64,000 nucleotides of DNA from Aspidapion aeneum (GCA_963576565.1 OY755047.1:5984931-6048930), one strand, 5' to 3'; counted from the stretch's first letter, positions 1 to 60,545 are shown. The notes: generated by a model from the letters alone, not told the origin. Numbers and translations: made by a program.

Positions 1-3000
1 AAAAAAAAAGTTGCTCCGATTTCAAAAATTTTTATATATCTTTGCGTTTCAGATGATACTACACAATAGTAGTGTAAGCTAATTTTTTCGATACAAAAAA
101 AAGTTGCTCCGATTTCAAAATTTTTTATATATCTTTGCGTTTCAGATGATACTACACAATAGTAGTGTAAGCTATGTTGATCCTAATTTTTTCGATAAAA
201 AAAAAGTTGCTCCGATTTCAAAAATTTTTATATATCTTTGCGTTTCAGATGATACTATACAATAGTAGTGTAAGCTATGGTGATCCTAATTTTTTCGATA
301 AAAAAAAAGTTGCTCCGATTTCAAAAATTTTTATATATCTTTGCGTTTCAGATGATACTATACAATAGTAGTGTAAGCTATGGTGATCCTAATTTTTTCG
401 ATAAAAAAAAAGTTGCTCCGATTTCAAAAATTTTTATATATCTTTGCGTTTCAGATGATACTACACAATAGTAGTGTAAGCTAATTTTTTCGATACAAAA
501 AAAAGTTGCTCCGATTGCAAAATTTTTTATATATCTTTGCGTTTCAGATGATACTACACAATAGTAGTGTAAGCTAATTTTTTCGATACAAAAAAAAGTT
601 GCTCCGATTTCAAAATTTTTTATATATCTTTGCGTTTCAGATGATACTACACAATAGTAGTGTAAGCTATGTTGATCCTAATTTTTTCGATAAAAAAAAA
701 GTTGCTCCGATTTCAAAATTTTTTATATATCTTTGCGTTTCAGATGATACTATACAATAGTAGTGTAAGCTATGGTGATCCTAATTTTTTCGATAAAAAA
801 AAAGTTGCTCCGATTTCAAAAATTTTTATATATCTTTGCGTTTCAGATGATACTATACAATAGTAGTGTAAGCTATGGTGATCCTAATTTTTTCGATAAA
901 AAAAAAGTTGCTCCGATTTCAAAAATTTTTATATATCTTTGCGTTTCAGATGATACTACACAATAGTAGTGTAAGCTAATTTTTTCGATAAAAAAAAAGT
1001 TGCTCCGATTTCAAAAATTTTTATATATCTTTGCGTTTCAGATGATACTACACAATAGTAGTGTAAGCTAATTTTTTCGATACAAAAAAAAGTTGCTCCG
1101 ATTTCAAAATTTTTTATATATCTTTGCGTTTCAGATGATACTACACAATAGTAGTGTAAGCTATGTTGATCCTAATTTTTTCGATAAAAAAAAAGTTGCT
1201 CCGATTTCAAAAATTTTTATATATCTTTGCGTTTCAGATGATACTATACAATAGTAGTGTAAGCTATGGTGATCCTAATTTTTTCGATAAAAAAAAAGTT
1301 GCTCCGATTTCAAAAATTTTTATATATCTTTGCGTTTCAGATGATACTATACAATAGTAGTGTAAGCTATGGTGATCCTAATTTTTTCGATAAAAAAAAA
1401 GTTGCTCCGATTTCAAAAATTTTTATATATCTTTGCGTTTCAGATGATACTACACAATAGTAGTGTAAGCTAATTTTTTCGATACAAAAAAAAGTTGCTC
1501 CGATTGCAAAATTTTTTATATATCTTTGCGTTTCAGATGATACTACACAATAGTAGTGTAAGCTATGTTGATCCTAATTTTTTCGATAAAAAAAAAGTTG
1601 CTCCGATTTCAAAATTTTTTATATATCTTTGCGTTTCAGATGATACTACACAATAGTAGTGTAAGCTAATTTTTTCGATAAAAAAAAAGTTGCTCCGATT
1701 TCAATAATTTTTATATATCTTTGCGTTTCAGATGATACTACACAATAGTAGTGTAAGCTACGGTGATCCTAATTTTTTCGATAAAAAAAAAGTTGCTCCG
1801 ATTTCAAAATTTTTTATATATCTTTGCGTTTCAGATGATACTACACAATAGTAGTGTAAGCTATGTTGATCCTAATTTTTTCGATAAAAAAAAAGTTGCT
1901 CCGATTTCAAAATTTTTTATATATCTTTGCGTTTCAGATGATACTACACAATAGTAGTGTAAGCTAATTTTTTCGATAAAAAAAGTTGCTCCGATTTCAA
2001 AAATTTTTATATATCTTTGCGTTTCAGATGATACTACACAATAGTAGTGTTAGCTATGGTGATCCTAATTTTTTCGATAAAAAAAAAGTTGCTCCGATTT
2101 CAAAATTTTTTATATATCTTTGCGTTTCAGATGATACTACACAATAGTAGTGTAAGCTATGGTGATCCTAATTTTTTCGATAAAAAAAAAGTTGCTCCGA
2201 TTTCAAAAATTTTTATATATCTTTGCGTTTCAGATGATACTACACAATAGTAGTGTAAGCTAATTTTTTCGATAAAAAAAAAGTTGCTCCGATTTAAAAA
2301 ATTTTTATATATCTTTGCGTTTCAGATGATACTACACAATAGTAGTGTAAGCTATGGTGATCCTAATTTTTTCGATAAAAAAAATGTTGCTCCGATTTCA
2401 AAATTTTTTATATATCTTTGCGTTTCAGATGATACTACACAATAGTAGTGTAAGCTATGTTGATCCTAATTTTTTCGATAAAAAAAAAGTTGCTCCGATT
2501 TCAAAAATTTTTATATATCTTTGCGTTTCAGATGATACTACACAATAGTAGTGTAAGCTAATTTTTTCGATAAAAAAAAAGTTGCTCCGATTTCAAAAAT
2601 TTTTATATATCTTTGCGTTTCAGATGATACTACACAATAGTAGTGTAAGCTAATTTTTTCGATAAAAAAAAAGTTGCTCCGATTTCAAAAATTTTTATAT
2701 ATCTTTGCGTTTCAGATGATACTATACAATAGTAGTGTAAGCTATGGTGATCCTAATTTTTTCGATAAAAAAAAAGTTGCTCCGATTTCAAAAATTTTTA
2801 TATATCTTTGCGTTTCAGATGATACTACACAATAGTAGTGTAAGCTAATTTTTTCGATAAAAAAAAAGTTGCTCCGATTTCAAAAATTTTTATATATCTT
2901 TGCGTTTCAGATGATACTACACAATAGTAGTGTAAGCTAATTTTTTCGATAAAAAAAAAGTTGCTCCGATTTCAAAAATTTTTATATATCTTTGCGTTTC

Positions 3001-6000
3001 AGATGATACTACACAATAGTAGTGTAAGCTAATTTTTTCGATACAAAAAAAAGTTGCTCCGATTTCAAAATTTTTTATATATCTTTGCGTTTCAGATGAT
3101 ACTACACAATAGTAGTGTAAGCTATGTTGATCCTAATTTTTTCGATAAAAAAAAAGTTGCTCCGATTTCAAAAATTTTTATATATCTTTGCGTTTCAGAT
3201 GATACTATACAATAGTAGTGTAAGCTATGGTGATCCTAATTTTTTCGATAAAAAAAAAGTTGCTCCGATTTCAAAAATTTTTATATATCTTTGCGTTTCA
3301 GATGATACTATACAATAGTAGTGTAAGCTATGGTGATCCTAATTTTTTCGATAAAAAAAAAGTTGCTCCGATTTCAAAAATTTTTATATATCTTTGCGTT
3401 TCAGATGATACTACACAATAGTAGTGTAAGCTAATTTTTTCGATACAAAAAAAAGTTGCTCCGATTGCAAAATTTTTTATATATCTTTGCGTTTCAGATG
3501 ATACTACACAATAGTAGTGTAAGCTATGTTGATCCTAATTTTTTCGATAAAAAAAAAGTTGCTCCGATTTCAAAATTTTTTATATATCTTTGCGTTTCAG
3601 ATGATACTACACAATAGTAGTGTAAGCTAATTTTTTCGATAAAAAAAAAGTTGCTCCGATTTCAATAATTTTTATATATCTTTGCGTTTCAGATGATACT
3701 ACACAATAGTAGTGTAAGCTACGGTGATCCTAATTTTTTCGATAAAAAAAAAGTTGCTCCGATTTCAAAATTTTTTATATATCTTTGCGTTTCAGATGAT
3801 ACTACACAATAGTAGTGTAAGCTATGTTGATCCTAATTTTTTCGATAAAAAAAAAGTTGCTCCGATTTCAAAATTTTTTATATATCTTTGCGTTTCAGAT
3901 GATACTACACAATAGTAGTGTAAGCTAATTTTTTCGATAAAAAAAGTTGCTCCGATTTCAAAAATTTTTATATATCTTTGCGTTTCAGATGATACTACAC
4001 AATAGTAGTGTTAGCTATGGTGATCCTAATTTTTTCGATAAAAAAAAAGTTGCTCCGATTTCAAAATTTTTTATATATCTTTGCGTTTCAGATGATACTA
4101 CACAATAGTAGTGTAAGCTATGGTGATCCTAATTTTTTCGATAAAAAAAAAGTTGCTCCGATTTCAAAAATTTTTATATATCTTTGCGTTTCAGATGATA
4201 CTACACAATAGTAGTGTAAGCTAATTTTTTCGATAAAAAAAAAGTTGCTCCGATTTAAAAAATTTTTATATATCTTTGCGTTTCAGATGATACTACACAA
4301 TAGTAGTGTAAGCTATGGTGATCCTAATTTTTTCGATAAAAAAAATGTTGCTCCGATTTCAAAATTTTTTATATATCTTTGCGTTTCAGATGATACTACA
4401 CAATAGTAGTGTAAGCTATGTTGATCCTAATTTTTTCGATAAAAAAAAAGTTGCTCCGATTTCAAAAATTTTTATATATCTTTGCGTTTCAGATGATACT
4501 ACACAATAGTAGTGTAAGCTAATTTTTTCGATAAAAAAAAAGTTGCTCCGATTTCAAAAATTTTTATATATCTTTGCGTTTCAGATGATACTACACAATA
4601 GTAGTGTAAGCTAATTTTTTCGATAAAAAAAAAGTTGCTCCGATTTCAAAAAATTTTATATATCTTTGCGTTTCAGATGATACTATACAATAGTAGTGTA
4701 AGCTATGGTGATCCTAATTTTTTCGATAAAAAAAAAGTTGCTCCGATTTCAAAAATTTTTATATATCTTTGCGTTTCAGATGATACTACACAATAGTAGT
4801 GTAAGCTAATTTTTTCGATAAAAAAAAAGTTGCTCCGATTTCAAAAATTTTTATATATCTTTGCGTTTCAGATGATACTACACAATAGTAGTGTAAGCTA
4901 CGGTGATCCTAATTTTTTCGATAAAAAAAAAGTTGCTCCGATTTCAAAATTTTTTATATATCTTTGCGTTTCAGATGATACTACACAATAGTAGTGTAAG
5001 CTATGTTGATCCTAATTTTTTCGATAAAAAAAAAGTTGCTCCGATTTCAAAAATTTTTATATATCTTTGCGTTTCAGATGATACTACACAATAGTAGTGT
5101 AAGCTAATTTTTTCGATAAAAAAAGTTGCTCCGATTTCAAAAATTTTTATATATCTTTGCGTTTCAGATGATACTATACAATAGTAGTGTAAGCTATGGT
5201 GATCCTAATTTTTTCGATAAAAAAAAAGTTGCTCCGATTTCAAAAATTTTTATATATCTATGCGTTTCAGATGATACTACACAATAGTAGTGTAAGCTAA
5301 TTTTTTCGATACAAAAAAAAGTTGCTCCGATTTCAAAAATTTTTATATATCTTTGCGTTTCAGATGATACTACACAATAGTAGTGTTAGCTATGGTGATC
5401 CTAATTTTTTCGATAAAAAAAAAGTTGCTCCGATTTCAAAATTTTTTATATAACTTTGCGTTTCAGATGATACTACACAATAGTAGTGTAAGCTATGGTG
5501 ATCCTAATTTTTTCGATAAAAAAAAGTTGCTCCGATTTCAAAAATTTTTATATATCTTTGCGTTTCAGATGATACTACACAATAGTAGTGTAAGCTAATT
5601 TTTTCGATAAAAAAAAAGTTGCTCCGATTTCAAAATTTTTTATATATCTTTGCGTTTTAGATGATACTACACAATAGTAGTGTAAGCTATGGTGATCCTA
5701 ATTTTTTCGATAAAAAAAAAGTTGCTCCGATTTCAAAAATTTTTATATATCTTTGCGTTTCAGATGATACTACACAATAGTAGTGTAAGCTATGGTGATC
5801 CTAATTTTTTCGATAAAAAAAAGTTGCTCCGATTTCAAAAATTTTTATATATCTTTGCGTTTCAGATGATACTACACAATAGTAGTGTTATGGTGATCCT
5901 AATTTTTTCGATAAAAAAAAGTTGCTCCGATTTCAAAAATTTTTATATATCTTTGCGTTTCAGATGATACTACACAATAGTAGTGTAAGCTATGGTGATC

Positions 6001-7957
6001 CTAATTTTTTCGATAAAAGAAAAGTTGCTCCGATTTCAAAAATTTTTATATATCTTTGCGTTTCAGATGATACTACACAATAGTAGTGTAAGCTAATTTT
6101 TTCGATAAAAAAAAAGTTGCTCCGATTTCAAAAATTTTTATATATCTTTCCGTTTCAGATGATACTACACAATAGTAGTGTAAGCTATGGTGATCCTAAT
6201 TTTTTCAATAAAAAAAAAGTTGCTCCGATTTCAAAAATTTTTATATATCTTTGCGTTTCAGATGATACTACACAATAGTAGTGTAAGCTATGGTGATCCT
6301 AATTTTTTCGATAAAAAAAAAGTTGCTCCGATTTCAAAAATTTTTATATATCTTTGCGTTTCAGATGATACTACACAATAGTAGTGTAAGCTAATTTTTT
6401 CGATAAAAAAAAATTTGCTCCGATTTCAAAATTTTTTATATATCTTTGCGTTTCAGATGAGATGATACGACACAATAGTAGTGTAAGCTATGGTGATCCT
6501 AATTTTTTCAATAAAAAAAAAGTTGCTCCGATTTCAAAATTTTTTATATATCTTTGCGTTTCAGATGATACTACACAATAGTAGTGTAAGCTAATTTTTT
6601 CGATAAAAAAAAAGTTGCTCCGATTTCAAAAATTTTTATATATCTTTGCGTTTCAGATGATACTACACAATAGTAGTGTAAGCTATGGTGATCCTAATTT
6701 TTTCGATAAAAAAAAAGTTGCTCCGATTTCAAAAATTTTTATATATCTTTGCGTTTCAGATGATACTACACAATAGTAGTGTAAGCTATGGTGATCCTAA
6801 TTTTTTCGATAAAAAAAAGTTGCTCCGATTTCAAAAATTTTTATATATCTTTGCGTTTCAGATGATACTACACAATAGTAGTGTAAGCTATGGTGATCCT
6901 AATTTTTTCGATAAAAAAAAAGTTGCTCCGATTTCAAAATTTTTTATATATCTTTGCGTTTCAGATGATACTACACAATAGTAGTGTAAGCTATGGTGAT
7001 CCTAATTTTTTCGATAAAAAAAAGTTGCTCCGATTTCAAAAATTTTTATATATCTTTGCGTTTCAGATGATACTACACAATAGTAGTGTAAGCTATGGTG
7101 ATCCTAATTTTTTCGATAAAAAAAAAGTTGCTTCGATTTCAAAAATTTTTATATATCTTTGCGTTCAGATGATACTACACAATAGTAGTGTAAGCTAATT
7201 TTTTGGATAAAAAAAAAGTTGCTCCGATTTCAAAATTTTTTATATATCTTTGCGTTTCAGATGATACTACACAATAGTAGTGTAAGCTATGGTGATCCTA
7301 ATTTTTTCGATAAAAAAAAAGTTGCTCCGATTTCAAAATTTTTTATATATCTTTGCGTTTCAGATGATACTACACAATAGTAGTGTAAGCTAATTTTTTC
7401 GATAAAAAAAAAGTTGCTCCGATTTCAAAATTTTTTATATATCTTTGCGTTTCAGATGATACTACACAATAGTAGTGTAAGCTATGGTGATCCTAATTTT
7501 TTCGATAAAAAAAAAGTTGCTCCGATTTCAAAAATTTTTATATATCTTTGCGTTTCAGATGATACTACACAATAGTAGTGTAAGCTAATTTTTTCGATAA
7601 AAAAAAATTTGCTCCGATTTCAAATTTTTTTATATATCTTTGCGTTTCAGATGATACTACACAATAGTAGTGTAAGCTAATTTTTTCGATAAAAAAAAAG
7701 TTGCTCCGATTTCAAAAATTTTTATATATCTTTGCGTTTCAGATGATACTACACAATGGTAGTGTAAGCTATGGTGATCCTAATTTTTTCGATAAAAAAA
7801 AAGTTGCTCCGATTTCAAAAATTTTATATATCTTTGCGTTTCAGATGATACTACACAATAGTAGTGTAAGCTAATTTTTTCGATAAAAAAAAAGTTGCTC
7901 CGATTTCAAAAATTTTTATATATCTTTGCGTTTCAGATGATACTACACAATAGTAGT
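1..7957. repeat. Satellite array, about 80 monomers of about 103 and 92 bp
   Basis: Head-to-tail monomers fill this block without interruption. Long monomers are about 103 bp (for example 174 to 277). Short ones are 92-93 bp and lack the 11-bp block atggtgatcct after agct. Each monomer contains a run of A, the segment gttgctccgatttcaaaa, the segment atatatctttgcgtttcaga and the small inverted repeat around actacacaatagtagt. Rare variants recur at fixed distances, giving higher-order periods of about 495 bp and 1961 bp. The same segment forms one end of the dispersed hairpin-ended element found elsewhere in the window (compare 24011-24125 and 58510-58625), so the satellite appears to come from that element. 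Open frames of 60-100 codons inside it repeat with the monomer and are not genes. The array ends abruptly near 7957. Confidence 0.97.
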
Positions 7958-8665
7958 TGATGTAGCTTTATTCCATGTAAAAAGGTAAATTTTTGTGTGA
8001 AAATTGCGATACTCTACTCTTAGCTGCTGTCGGTTTTGGGATACACAGGATGATCCGTTAAGTGTCCTCCATTGCCAACTTTTTTATTATTATTAAAGAT
8101 AGAAGAAAGTTTAACTTGATAAACTGGTAGAATTTTTGATGCTTTCTAAGATACTTAAATTTAAAAAAAATAGAGCATCGCTTTTTGGAGTTTTTAAGTT
8201 TTTTCATGTAGTTTATAATTTTTTCTGATAGATCTTTTAATTCCAAACAGATTTTTTTTTTAAGTTGAAAGTAACGAAGATATTTTAAATTCAAAATTAG
8301 GTATTAACATTTTATTTGGTAGAAAGAAGTCTAAGCATAATTTTGAATTTGGAATATCTTCGATATTTTTAACTTTAGGAAAAAAAAATCAAAAGACAAT
8401 TTCTATTTAGAATTGACGGACCTATAAAAAAAATTATAAAATATATTTATATATTTGCTTTTTTTCATATTTTTTAATTAAATTGGGGATAAAACCTATC
8501 TGTTAAAAACTGTTCAGGGTCTTAACATATTACTTTCTTTATTACAGTAAGAAAAGTTCAAGAATTTCTTTCTTGTTTAGCAAAAGCACAACAAAAGTAA
8601 CAACAAGTGACTGTCTCCTCTATTTTGACAAAGCCGTGATAAAATCAAAGTGTAGTAGGCTAATA
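7958..8665. other. Intergenic AT-rich DNA, no gene seen
   Basis: This is unique-looking AT-rich sequence after the satellite. A short stretch around 8215-8450 resembles sequence at 56220-56320 (a T-rich block with tctgatagatcttt-like words), so part of it is probably an old dispersed repeat. No coding region is supported. Confidence 0.5.
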
Positions 8666-8941
8666 GGGACCGATTGCAATAAAGCCAGGCAGTAATTGTG
8701 TCGGGCACTATTCTGACAGTTTCGCATTATAAGAACAGCTGTCTTCTTTCAAAATTAGGCCTTTGTGTATTATAAGAGCCGGAAATAATAGTGCCGCCAT
8801 TAGTAATAGAAAATAAATGACTGTATTTATAAATTCGACTTTGGTATGTCAATTTTGAAAGATCAACTGTCAGTTTTCAATGGAAAACTGTCAGAATAGT
8901 GCCCGGCACTATTATTGTCTGGCTTTATTGCAATAAGTCCC
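8666..8941. mobile_element. MITE-like element with about 54-bp terminal inverted repeats
   Basis: The left end (8666-8720) and right end (8887-8941) are near-perfect inverted repeats that include gcaataaagccaggcag and gggcactattctgacag with their complements. The internal part is only about 165 bp and noncoding, so this is a non-autonomous DNA transposon. I found no clear target-site duplication, so the superfamily is unknown. Confidence 0.8.
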
Positions 8942-9474
8942 AAAAATTTTTTTTACTATTGGCAAATTACATAATTTTCTTAATAAATTCTTTCGAATAA
9001 TCGAAGATCATTGTAAGGTTATCATAGTTTACTTTCTTCAAAAATATTTACTAAAAACTTGAGCCGTGTCACATTGTCGTTTTGTTTTTAACAATTGATA
9101 ACAAAAAAAAAATTAATATGTAAAAATTATGCGGGGATCTCTCAAAATAAACAGTAACCTAATATTGTTAAATAAAGCCTAGGCAAAAACAAGTCAATTG
9201 TTGAAAAATATGTTTAGTGATATCATTTTGTTCAATTTGAAAAGACGCGCTATAACTGTAGTAAAAAAAATCAGTGATTCAAGATTTCAAAATGAAACAA
9301 AGTTACCCAATCAATTTAAAATTTATATTAGTGTAAACAAATTAGTTAACCAAGTGTGTGTCACCAGAAAGTACCAATTCGCTAACAAAATAAAAAAACA
9401 CGAACTTAACTTACTAGCTCCCAGTTTCACCAATTCTTTCTGTATTTACTGCAGAAAAAAGTGTATACTTAGAT

Positions 9475-10174
9475 ATATACTACTATGTCGGTTTAGAACG
9501 TTTGTCTACGTTGTCCGAGGCCTATTCTCCACCTTTGATCCTGACAATCATCTTTTGTCAGGTTTTTTTGACTCATTTATCTTTGGAAGATTGTTACCAT
9601 TCTATGTAGTGTAGAAAGCCCTCTTTTTCTGCGCCCTATTGGTTGCCATTCTAGGACCTGCTTTGGTAATCTTTCGTCGTGCATCCGTTGTACATGGCCG
9701 TACAATATCAGTTGTCTTTTAGTGATTTCATTTCTTATATGATCTGTTGTAGATATTCTCATTGATCTTCTTATTGCATCCATTTCGACACTTTCATTTT
9801 TTGGTTTGTATCTTTCTGTTACACGACAGTCTCTATTCCATACCACAGCGTGGTTTTCACCATTGTTTCATATAGCTTAAATTTTACATTCTTTTTTATC
9901 TTTCTGGTGCATAAAATACTAAGATATTTCATAACCTTTTTGGCTTTGAATATTCTGTTTTCCAGTTCCATACATACTCATTGCATGGAGATATTGTTTG
10001 TCCATTGTCTAGTTCACTTAATTGGTTTTCAATAAATAAGTACTGTGTCTTGTCCACGTTCACTGTTAACCTCCATTTTTGGTATTCTTCCGTTAACTTT
10101 CTCATCATATACTCCATGTCTTCTTTATCATTTATTATGAAATTTTTTATTCCTATTATTATTATGTCCTCTAG
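9475..10174 (-). pseudogene. LINE reverse transcriptase C-terminal fragment
   Basis: Read on the minus strand this gives degraded reverse-transcriptase sequence of a non-LTR retrotransposon. From 10174 downward the frame reads INDKEDMEYMMRKLTEEYQK, then LTVNVDKTQYLFI, a segment seen after the catalytic motif in LINE RTs. A second frame from about 9910 reads KKNVKFKLYETMV and later RRSMRISTTDHIRNE, LYGHVQRMHDERLPKQVLEW and GRRKRG, the usual C-terminal tail. The (Y/F)ADD active site and everything upstream are missing, so the copy is 5'-truncated near 10174. Frameshifts separate the pieces. The 3' end matches that of the copy at 28487-29030. The clade (RTE- or Jockey-like) was not determined. 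Confidence 0.85.
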
Positions 10175-10184
10175 AATTACCTGA

Positions 10185-10417
10185 AACCCCCCAAAATCAT
10201 CGAATTTGGGACACCCTGTAGATAACGAAGCTCTATAAAACGCCTACAATGATTGCACTATCGAATTACCTCCAAAATGGATTAAGTTAAAAAATACACG
10301 TTATAATAACAAACAAGGTTATTGATTGAAATACATTATTAATCTCTGAAATTGTGCCTCGTAGAGAAGTATAGCAGTATACAGGGTGAAAAAACTTATT
10401 AAGGTAACAATCTAAAA
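10185..10417. other. Upstream region of the first coding exon; TE-end fragment
   Basis: A fragment ending in gggacaccctgtag near 10209-10220 has the look of one end of a DNA transposon. The words cagggtgaaaa occur just before the first coding exon. An in-frame TAA at 10400-10402 closes the exon frame upstream of the ATG at 10418. No TATA box or initiator could be assigned with confidence. Confidence 0.4.
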
Positions 10418-57699
<47,282 letters not shown>

Positions 57700-58189
57700 C
57701 AGGTTAAAAAGTAAAAGTCGTTCAAATATATCAGTATTCAAACTACATACACGGTGTCCCAAAATCGATGTTTTTTGAGTGTTTCGGGTATTTTTAGGAG
57801 AGATAGAAAAAGAAAAAGAAAATAAGCTACTATGGTTTTTTTAAAATTCTGCGTTTAGAAACGAGGTCTATAACGTTTTTACTATACAGGGTGTTTCACG
57901 AACATGGAAACAGAGGTCTTTTTGGGTATTTAAAGTGCCAATTTGGAGAAACGCTCGGACATGTCGATTTTGTTTGCAAGGGGGACACTTTTTGGCTATC
58001 TTGAAATTTTTCTAGCACGAACCCCTTCGAGGGGTATACTTTCCCCTATATTTTGAATAGGGAAAGTGGGTCTAGTGATACCTAGTTTTGAAGGCCTTTT
58101 GAATGTCCTTACAACCGTGTAAAAATTTCAAAAATCTATCCACTAGTTTTTGAGATAATTGCCATTAAACCGAGGGGTGAACAGCTCTC

Positions 58190-58350
58190 ACAATCGGTGT
58201 ACACATTGCTCACAATCTTTCACAATCTTTACACAATCCCTCCCAATCATTCACAATCTGTCACAATCTTACCACAATCCCTCACAATCTATCACAATCT
58301 TTCACAATCTTACCACAGGCCTTCACAATCCCTCACAATCTTACCACAGT
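58190..58350. repeat. tcacaatct minisatellite
   Basis: About 15 imperfect repeats of 9-13 bp, such as tcacaatct, tcacaatccc and ttaccacaatccc. A shorter inverted-arm version is at about 59300-59385. Confidence 0.9.
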
Positions 58351-58508
58351 CCCAGTGGCGTAGGGTGGGGGGGGTTCGTCGCCCCCCGCCCCGAGGGTAC
58401 TGCCATGGCGCCCCATTGGTACCCGAAACGCCCTAATCGTTATTACGTAGCAGAGCCGGTATATTAAGAGGACGGCAAAGGAAACTATAGACATGATGAC
58501 CTTTTTTT

Positions 58509-59230
58509 TAGCTCATACATATACTATACTATAGTAGTGTGAGCTATGGTGATCCTAATTTTTTCGAGAAAATAAAAGTTGCTCCGATTTCAAAAATGTT
58601 TATATATCTTTGCGTTTCAGATGATTTTGAAACTTTTTTGTTGCGCCGTCTGTCTGTCTATCTGTCTGTATGTCTGTCTGTCTGTCTGTAACGACCAACG
58701 CGCATAACTCAAAAACCGCTTGGCCGATTTTAATGAAATTTGGTACCTAGGCTGGGTTTTGGGCCGAGAAAAATGAACAAAATTCACCGAACACAAACCA
58801 AATAAAAGGGTGGGGGTAGATTTCAAAAATTAGAGTTTATGGGGAAATATGGCGTGTGTGATATCAAACGAAAGGTAATTGAGTCTGGAGTTAAACAAAA
58901 TACATTTTAACTTATTTAAAAAAAAGGGTGGGGGTATATTTCAAAAATTGGAGTTTAAGTAAAAATATGGCGTGTGGGATATCAAACGAAAGGTAATTGA
59001 GTCTGGAGTTAAACAAAATACATTTTAGTTTTTTAAAAAAGGGTGGGGGTAGATTTGAAAAATTAGAGTTTAAGTCAAAACATGGCTCGTGTGGTATCAA
59101 ACGAAAGGTAATTGAGTCTGGAGTTCAATAAAATATACTTCAGTTTTTAGTTATATTAGCTTTCAAGTAGATACACTAAAACTATAGTACCCAGTGTGAG
59201 CTTATGTGCCCATAGATTGGCAGAGTATTT
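58509..59230 (-). mobile_element. Hairpin-ended element, copy J
   Basis: Minus-strand copy of the copy D subfamily (left-end variant cccatagattggcagagtat). The block between the microsatellite and the internal units has lost about 15 bp. It is nested in the 57897-59785 element. Confidence 0.87.
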
Positions 59231-59785
59231 TTTTTGGTCGCAAGAATTTTTGATGGGCTGTTCCCCCCGGCCCTTCAGGCACGCTGCGGCGCTGCACAGT
59301 CCTCCACAATCCCTCACAATCTTACGACAATCCCTCACAATCTTAGCAAAAAATTGTGGATTTTCACAATCGGTGTACACATTTTGGGTTAGCTGTTCAC
59401 CCCTCGCATCAAACTTTCAAATTTAACATGGACTGATAAAATAAAATTTAATTAGAATTTTATGATTTTTCGGATTTAATTTTTATTTTATCATTCTATG
59501 TTGAATTTGAAAATTTGAAAGCAAATATCTCAAAAACTAATCGATGTATTTTCAAAATTTTTACACGGTTGTAAAGATATTTAAGAGAGCTTCAAAACAA
59601 GGTATCATTAGACCCACTTTCCGTATTCCAAATTTAGGGGTAAAGAATACCCCTCGAAGGGGGTTCGTGCTAAAAAAATTTCAAGATAGCCAAAAAGTGT
59701 CCCCCTCGCAAACAAAATCGACGTGTCCGAGCGTTTCCCCAAATTCGCACTCTAAAGACCTAAAAAGGCCTCTGTTTTGATGTAA

Positions 59786-60389
59786 ATTTCTTTTTTAAAG
59801 AGTTTTTTATTAAGAATCTAACTCAAATTAAATTTCATTTGTTTCAGTTTTTGAGATTAGAGTTATATAAAATAAAATATAAAATTGTTATTTCTTTATA
59901 GAATGACCATTTTATTTCTTTGTATATTTTTATAATGTTTGTTTTTATTTTATATTTTAATTTGTTTAATGGGTTTAAACGATTTTAAAATGATGATTTT
60001 TAAGAAATAAAAAAAAGTTAAAAACAAAAAAATTAAATATTGAGGACGTTACGTCACTTTAAAGAAAATTTTACACTGATAACAACTTTATGAAACATCT
60101 TAAAAACTATAATTGACACATAAAATTCAATTTGACAGTTGAATTCGTTATAAAAGAATTTATAAAAAAGCAATTTAAACTAAAATGAAATTTTTATAAA
60201 TAAAAATGTTATAGGACCTCTTCCAAAATTAAAAACGGCTTGCCATATCACGAGTCGGTGGTCAGATTTTTTCTATCTCTTCTAGAAATACCTTAAACGC
60301 CCCCAAAAACATGGAAGTTGGGACACTCTATAGAAATAGATACCCCCGTAGATACCTATGAAGGCATCCAAACTCAAAAATAGAAATTC
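59786..60389. other. Intergenic sequence, no recognised gene
   Basis: AT-rich DNA downstream of the gene. A gggacactctatagaaatag word near 60320 is a transposon-end fragment. Confidence 0.45.
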
Positions 60390-60545
60390 AAAAATCCATG
60401 ATGGATCTGATATCTTCCTAGCCCATTAGGCCACTCCAAGTGAACTTCGAGCTATATCAGCCTTGAAAACAGTTTTTGTAAATATCTCAGAAACCGAAGC
60501 TCCTACGAAGTTTTCCTTAATAACATAAATTATTGAGAAGTTTTT
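60390..60545 (+). repeat. Dispersed repeat fragment (18816 family)
   Basis: It contains atatcagccttgaaaacag, tctcagaaaccgaagctcct and ataaattattgagaag, close to 18825-18915. Noncoding. Confidence 0.7.

Larger units (their letters stand above)
57897..59785. mobile_element. Large inverted-repeat element interrupted by hairpin-ended copy J
   Basis: The left arm (57897-58350) and right arm (59250-59785) are inverted relatives: tttttggctatcttgaaatt, aaccccttcgaggggtatac and acaaccgtgtaaaaatttc, with complements on the right. Both arms have tcacaatc-type short repeats on their inner side. Copy J (58509-59230) lies between them. The terminus resembles acagggtgtttcacgaacat at 57887. No transposase frame recognised. 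Confidence 0.78.

Noticed and set aside
174..7198. Many 63-102-codon open frames reading [16 protein letters not shown] peptides
   Set aside because: They recur with the 103-bp monomer, overlap in two frames of the same repeat and have no independent start, splice or family evidence.
1..7957. CRISPR-like array of direct repeats
   Set aside because: The repeat and the would-be spacers are equally conserved, the period matches a satellite, and the genome is eukaryotic with no cas genes.
8058..8294. 78-codon minus-strand Lys/Leu-rich frame
   Set aside because: AT-rich chance frame within an old dispersed repeat.
9198..9614. 138-codon plus-strand frame
   Set aside because: It overlaps the antisense LINE fragment and shows no family resemblance.
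58159..58467. 102-codon Ser/His/Asn-rich frame
   Set aside because: Translation of the tcacaatc minisatellite.
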